Below, one piece after another: positions 6,338-9,498 of a stretch of 9,498 bases of DNA. Location of the stretch: assembly GCA_018654125.1 (NCBI GenBank), contig JABIME010000034.1:1-9498 (forward strand), read 5' to 3'. Each line of letters begins with the position of its first letter. Position 1 is the stretch's first letter. A program made the position numbers and the translations under genes. This stretch comes from Candidatus Cloacimonadota bacterium. Its GTDB lineage: Bacteria > Cloacimonadota > Cloacimonadia > Cloacimonadales > TCS61. The notes beneath the pieces were generated by a model. It worked only from the letters and a program-made list of their open reading frames with translations, was not told the DNA's origin and made no database searches.

Positions 6338-9298
6338 TCAGAACTTTATTTCCATCGTAATGAACATACTGAACAACGGAGCTGGAGTAAGATACATATA
6401 TCTATTTCCTGTTAGATAATCATCTTGAAAATCACCATTATCATCATAGTATCCTCTATTATAATCAGATGCTACTCTAGCAGACAAGTAGTTATCATCT
6501 TCGTTTAGGATATTATTAAAATCTAGTTTTAGTGATGCATCCATTCCATTTACCTTGAAGGCATATTTTATATTAGCACCAAATTCCAAAAATTCAGGTA
6601 ATTTAGAACTTACTACCGAAGTCGTATCTGCCACAAAATCAGATCCATCATAAATATAATTGCTGTAATATTCATTCTCATAATTTGCATAGTATCCATC
6701 CCAGTATTTAGCTGTTACTCCAACTCTCATTTTACCTTCTAATGGTAAATTCTTTATCGTGTAACCTATAGCTCCGTTTGCCATTGTCTCAGGAGAGAAT
6801 GGAACAACTTTATCAATCATTTCATCAGAATCCATGTCAAATATCTCATCTACATTCATTTTTATCCAGCGATTAGATGAAAGAGTAAGTGAGCTTGCAA
6901 TATCAAAATTCATTAACTTCAATTTAGTAGACAGTTCTAATCCCTGATGCCTTGCTTCACCAGCATTAAGTGTTAGTCCAACATCATATTCATTTACAAC
7001 AATAGTTGAATCTGTATCTGCATATTCCTCTGTAACAGGTATTGTAACACTTTCAATCTTATCTTTATAATTACTTATATAGTAATTTGCTTCTACATCA
7101 AATATTACACCATCATAGCCCATTCCAAATTCTATTGTATTTATTTTTTCCGGCTTCAGATCACCGTAAAAATGCTCTTCATCTTGATTATAATAATTAC
7201 CAAGACTATCAATGAATACAATATTCTTCAAATACATTTGATTACCATCAGGTCCATCATATCCGCTGTACCACTCACTTGTACGTGGTTCTTTGTAAGC
7301 CAATGAATAATTCGCCATCACGTTAAAATATTTAGAGATATTGTAGTTAATTCCAAATTTTGGAGAGAAAAATGAATAAATTTTGGTATAGTCATCTTTA
7401 TCAAATTTAAGTGTGGAATCTGCATTTGTCATCTCTTTTGTAGAGAAAAACTGATAACCGGTAGGTTCACCAGTTCCCAAGTCATAGATTTCAATCTTGT
7501 TCTCTTCAATATTGGAAGTATAAACAGCATATTGTCCATCTGCCATGACATTAAGGTTAGATAATGGTTTATATTGGAATCTAGCAAAACCAGACATATT
7601 TATCACACTTGTTGTATAATCATAAGTGTTCTGCATATTTTCATATATTTCTACTCCACCTTCTCCATCAAAATGTCGAAAATTTTCTTTCTCACCAATA
7701 TGATTAGCCAGCCAGTTTCTTAATTCTCCACCTAACACCATTTTCACTTGATTGGTTAAATCATGTTGATAATATGTATTCATACCAGCTTGGAAGTGAT
7801 CACTTATCCTATTATTACGCCAACTATAATTATATCTAGAAGGATCACCAAAGAAGTCTGCTCCATTTCCACTAACAAGAACTCCTTTATAAGATGAACC
7901 TACAACCGGTATCGTTCCAAACCAAACGGTATCCTGACCTACAAATTCTTCTACTTCAATACCATATGTTTGATATAGATAGAGTGCATGTTTTCCAAAA
8001 ACTTGATCTTCCCATTGCTCAGGATCATCTTCATCTAGGAATCCATCGCGGAAATCTATTTCACCAGTATTAATATCAAATTTGTCCTGGCTTAAGTATT
8101 TCCCACCACCGTCACCTTTAGTCACAAAAACATTTGTCATCATAATCTGAGTTTCAGAAATATTCCATTCATCACGAATTGAAAATTGTGGTTTGAAATA
8201 ATAGTTTTCCTGGTAAGAATGATTATTCCTGCTATATGAACGACCAAGAGTATCAAAAAGATCTGGATCAGATTTAAAATATACTTGATTATGCTCTTGA
8301 GGAGCTCCTAAAAAGCTGGAGTTAATCGTATGATCACCAATAATATTCTGAGCTTCTAATCCAAAAGAATAGCCATCGTAATTTGTACCATTAAGATAAT
8401 AATCACCACGTTTTCGTTCTAGCATGATATTGTAGTTAAATTTACCACCAAACAGATTCCCTGAATTGTAACGGGCTAATGCATTATAATTATAGGGGTT
8501 ATATTCCTCTAATTCTCCTTCGCCATCTGCAGTATCACCATCAGTTGAATATCGTCCATAAGAAGAGCGCACTGTAATTTCTGGTTTCGGTGTTGAACCC
8601 ATCGTTTCTATATTTAATGAACCACCAAAGGCACCAGAACCGTAAAGTGATGAACCTGCTCCTTTTTGAACTTGTACAGATTTTACATTGGATGCAAGAC
8701 CTGTCCAATTGCTCCAATATACTTTCTGACTTTCTGGATCATTAACAGGTATTCCATTTATCAATACCTGAATCTTATTTGCCTCAAATCCGCGCATAGT
8801 TATTTCTGCGTCGCCTATTCCAGTGGTATTAGCAAATAATCCTGGTACATCTTCAAGAAGCTGTGGCATATCCTGAGTTGTATATTTGTCTGAGATTACT
8901 TCCTGATCAATATCTGTAAATGCGATAGGAGTTTCTCGTTTAACTGCTCTATTAGCAGAGACTTTTACTCCTTCAATGTGAATAGCCTTAACTTCCAGTT
9001 GGAAATTTGCAATTGCAGTTATATCATTCTTAACTTCAGTTTGCATTGTTTTCTGCTCATACCCCATAAAACGAACATGAACAATATGTTCTCCTGTTGG
9101 AATATTCTGCATAAGAAAAGTACCATTTGCTTTTGTATAAGTACCGGTTTGAGAATTCTCAAGAAACACTGATACACCTTCTATTGGCTCACCTGTTTTT
9201 ACATCAGTGATTCTTCCGGCAATTTTTCCAGTTTGCGCAAATAAACAAATTGGGAGTAAAAAGAGTATTAAAATAAATATTTGTATCGTTTTTTTCAT
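6338..9298 (-). CDS. TonB-dependent outer-membrane receptor with carboxypeptidase-regulatory-like N-terminal domain
   Basis: The 986-residue protein should be an outer-membrane beta-barrel that imports a ligand using TonB energy. A signal peptide ends LFA-QTG (cleavage after A21). Residues 25-103 form a carboxypeptidase-regulatory/Ig-like domain (GKIAGRITD, GEPIEGVSVFLE, ANGTFLMQNIPTGEH). The stretch EGVKVSA (109-115) resembles a TonB box. The plug spans about 120-233, with LLEDVPGL, ITMRGFEANKIQVLINGIPVND (167-188) and VQVQKGAGSSLYGSGAFGGSLNIE (208-231). The rest is barrel: alternating strands, many Tyr/Asn/Asp-rich loops, ending FITMEIKF with the C-terminal Phe recognised by BAM. It lacks a neighbouring SusD-like gene, so a SusC assignment is not supported. 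Ligand is unknown (siderophore, cobalamin, peptide or sugar). AAGGAGGG (9310-9303) is a very strong Shine-Dalgarno 4 nt before the ATG. Transcribed alone, between its own promoter and the bidirectional terminator. Confidence 0.95.
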   Translation of the reverse strand: MKKTIQIFILILFLLPICLFAQTGKIAGRITDVKTGEPIEGVSVFLENSQTGTYTKANGTFLMQNIPTGEHIVHVRFMGYEQKTMQTEVKNDITAIANFQLEVKAIHIEGVKVSANRAVKRETPIAFTDIDQEVISDKYTTQDMPQLLEDVPGLFANTTGIGDAEITMRGFEANKIQVLINGIPVNDPESQKVYWSNWTGLASNVKSVQVQKGAGSSLYGSGAFGGSLNIETMGSTPKPEITVRSSYGRYSTDGDTADGEGELEEYNPYNYNALARYNSGNLFGGKFNYNIMLERKRGDYYLNGTNYDGYSFGLEAQNIIGDHTINSSFLGAPQEHNQVYFKSDPDLFDTLGRSYSRNNHSYQENYYFKPQFSIRDEWNISETQIMMTNVFVTKGDGGGKYLSQDKFDINTGEIDFRDGFLDEDDPEQWEDQVFGKHALYLYQTYGIEVEEFVGQDTVWFGTIPVVGSSYKGVLVSGNGADFFGDPSRYNYSWRNNRISDHFQAGMNTYYQHDLTNQVKMVLGGELRNWLANHIGEKENFRHFDGEGGVEIYENMQNTYDYTTSVINMSGFARFQYKPLSNLNVMADGQYAVYTSNIEENKIEIYDLGTGEPTGYQFFSTKEMTNADSTLKFDKDDYTKIYSFFSPKFGINYNISKYFNVMANYSLAYKEPRTSEWYSGYDGPDGNQMYLKNIVFIDSLGNYYNQDEEHFYGDLKPEKINTIEFGMGYDGVIFDVEANYYISNYKDKIESVTIPVTEEYADTDSTIVVNEYDVGLTLNAGEARHQGLELSTKLKLMNFDIASSLTLSSNRWIKMNVDEIFDMDSDEMIDKVVPFSPETMANGAIGYTIKNLPLEGKMRVGVTAKYWDGYYANYENEYYSNYIYDGSDFVADTTSVVSSKLPEFLEFGANIKYAFKVNGMDASLKLDFNNILNEDDNYLSARVASDYNRGYYDDNGDFQDDYLTGNRYMYLTPAPLFSMFITMEIKF

Positions 9299-9324
9299 GT
9301 GACCCTCCTTAATATTTTAAATGG

Positions 9325-9353
9325 ATTTACAATTTGCATTATTTGTATGTCAA
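9325..9353 (-). promoter_or_regulatory. Probable promoter of the TonB-dependent receptor gene
   Basis: TTGACA (9353-9348, preceded by C) is an exact -35 on the minus strand; at 17 nt spacing lies GTAAAT (9330-9325), a weak -10. It sits between the rRNA-operon terminator and the receptor gene, the only place for a dedicated promoter. TAAAAT at 9319-9314 is a better -10 by sequence but 28 nt from the -35. No Fur-box-like palindrome is evident. Confidence 0.5.
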
Positions 9354-9372
9354 GTAGATTAATATTTTGAGT

Positions 9373-9403
9373 AAAAAAAAGTAGGCTTCATATATAGAAG
9401 CCT
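9373..9403 (-). terminator. Intrinsic terminator of the rRNA operon
   Basis: On the minus strand AGGCTTC (9403-9397) and GAAGCCT (9389-9383) form a 7-bp stem with a 7-nt AT loop, followed after two bases by eight T residues (9380-9373). It lies about 30 nt downstream of the 5S rRNA 3' end and upstream of the receptor promoter, so it should insulate that gene from rRNA transcription. Confidence 0.88.
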
Positions 9404-9431
9404 GAATAATAAAAGAGAGTGCAAGTATATA

Positions 9432-9498
9432 AAGATGGCGGCGACCTACTCTGCCACTCCGTCGCCGGAGCAGTACCATCGGCGTAGGTAAGCTTAAC
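9432..9498 (-). rRNA. rrf: 5S ribosomal RNA, 3' portion (5' part outside window)
   Basis: The minus strand reads GTTAAGC, then CGCCGATGGTACTGC, then GAGTAGGTCGCCGCC, all hallmark 3' half sequences of bacterial 5S rRNA. The helix CTCCG/CGGAG (9470-9466 with 9461-9457) closes a GCGA tetraloop (9465-9462), and loop E GATGGTA lies just before it. The exact 3' end is estimated, because the pairing 5' strand of helix I is off-window. By usual order, 23S and 16S genes should lie further right on the same strand. Confidence 0.95.

Noticed and set aside
1..9498. CRISPR arrays, insertion sequences, prophage genes, tRNA genes or toxin-antitoxin pairs
   Set aside because: No regularly spaced repeats, transposase or integrase motifs, tRNA-like cloverleaf sequences or short paired toxin-like genes were seen on either strand; apart from 4652-4865, intergenic space is short.

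Overview
The window looks like a chromosomal segment of an AT-rich Gram-negative bacterium of the Fibrobacterota-Chlorobiota-Bacteroidota (FCB) assemblage, most plausibly Candidatus Cloacimonadota or a close relative. Three things suggest this: a large TonB-dependent receptor with a carboxypeptidase-regulatory-like N-terminal domain and a terminal Phe; a secreted protein whose C-terminus has the YPNPFNP start and Lys-rich end typical of FCB sorting/FlgD-Ig-like tails; and strongly A/T-biased codon use. The phylum is an inference from protein style, not a search result.

Layout, left to right. Positions 1-4651 (minus strand) hold a tightly packed four-gene cluster read right to left: rho (transcription terminator), a U32-family Fe-S protein of the TrhP/RlhA tRNA/rRNA-hydroxylation type, a secreted TPR + SPOR-domain protein, and the first 405 codons of mutS, which runs off the left edge. 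The junctions are a 1-nt overlap, a 1-nt gap and a 10-nt gap, so this is almost certainly one operon. Positions 4652-4865 are a divergent promoter region with two exact TTGACA boxes, a 9-bp inverted repeat and two triplet-repeat tracts. Positions 4866-6273 (plus strand) hold a secreted protein with two predicted OB-like domains and a C-terminal sorting-like domain, followed by a small membrane-anchored protein of unknown function. A strong bidirectional terminator at 6287-6325 separates these from the convergent TonB-dependent receptor gene (6338-9298, minus). Right of it are that gene's promoter, a minus-strand terminator and the 3' half of a 5S rRNA gene, which marks the end of an rRNA operon lying mostly outside the window.

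Functionally, the left half is housekeeping (transcription termination, RNA modification, envelope/septum, mismatch repair) and the right half is cell envelope and surface. No mobile element, CRISPR array, tRNA or defence module is visible. I see no clear undescribed system. The points most worth checking are the regulatory architecture of the 4652-4865 region (triplet repeats lying inside a promoter spacer), the unidentified 118-residue protein, and the coupling of rho to a SPOR protein and mutS.
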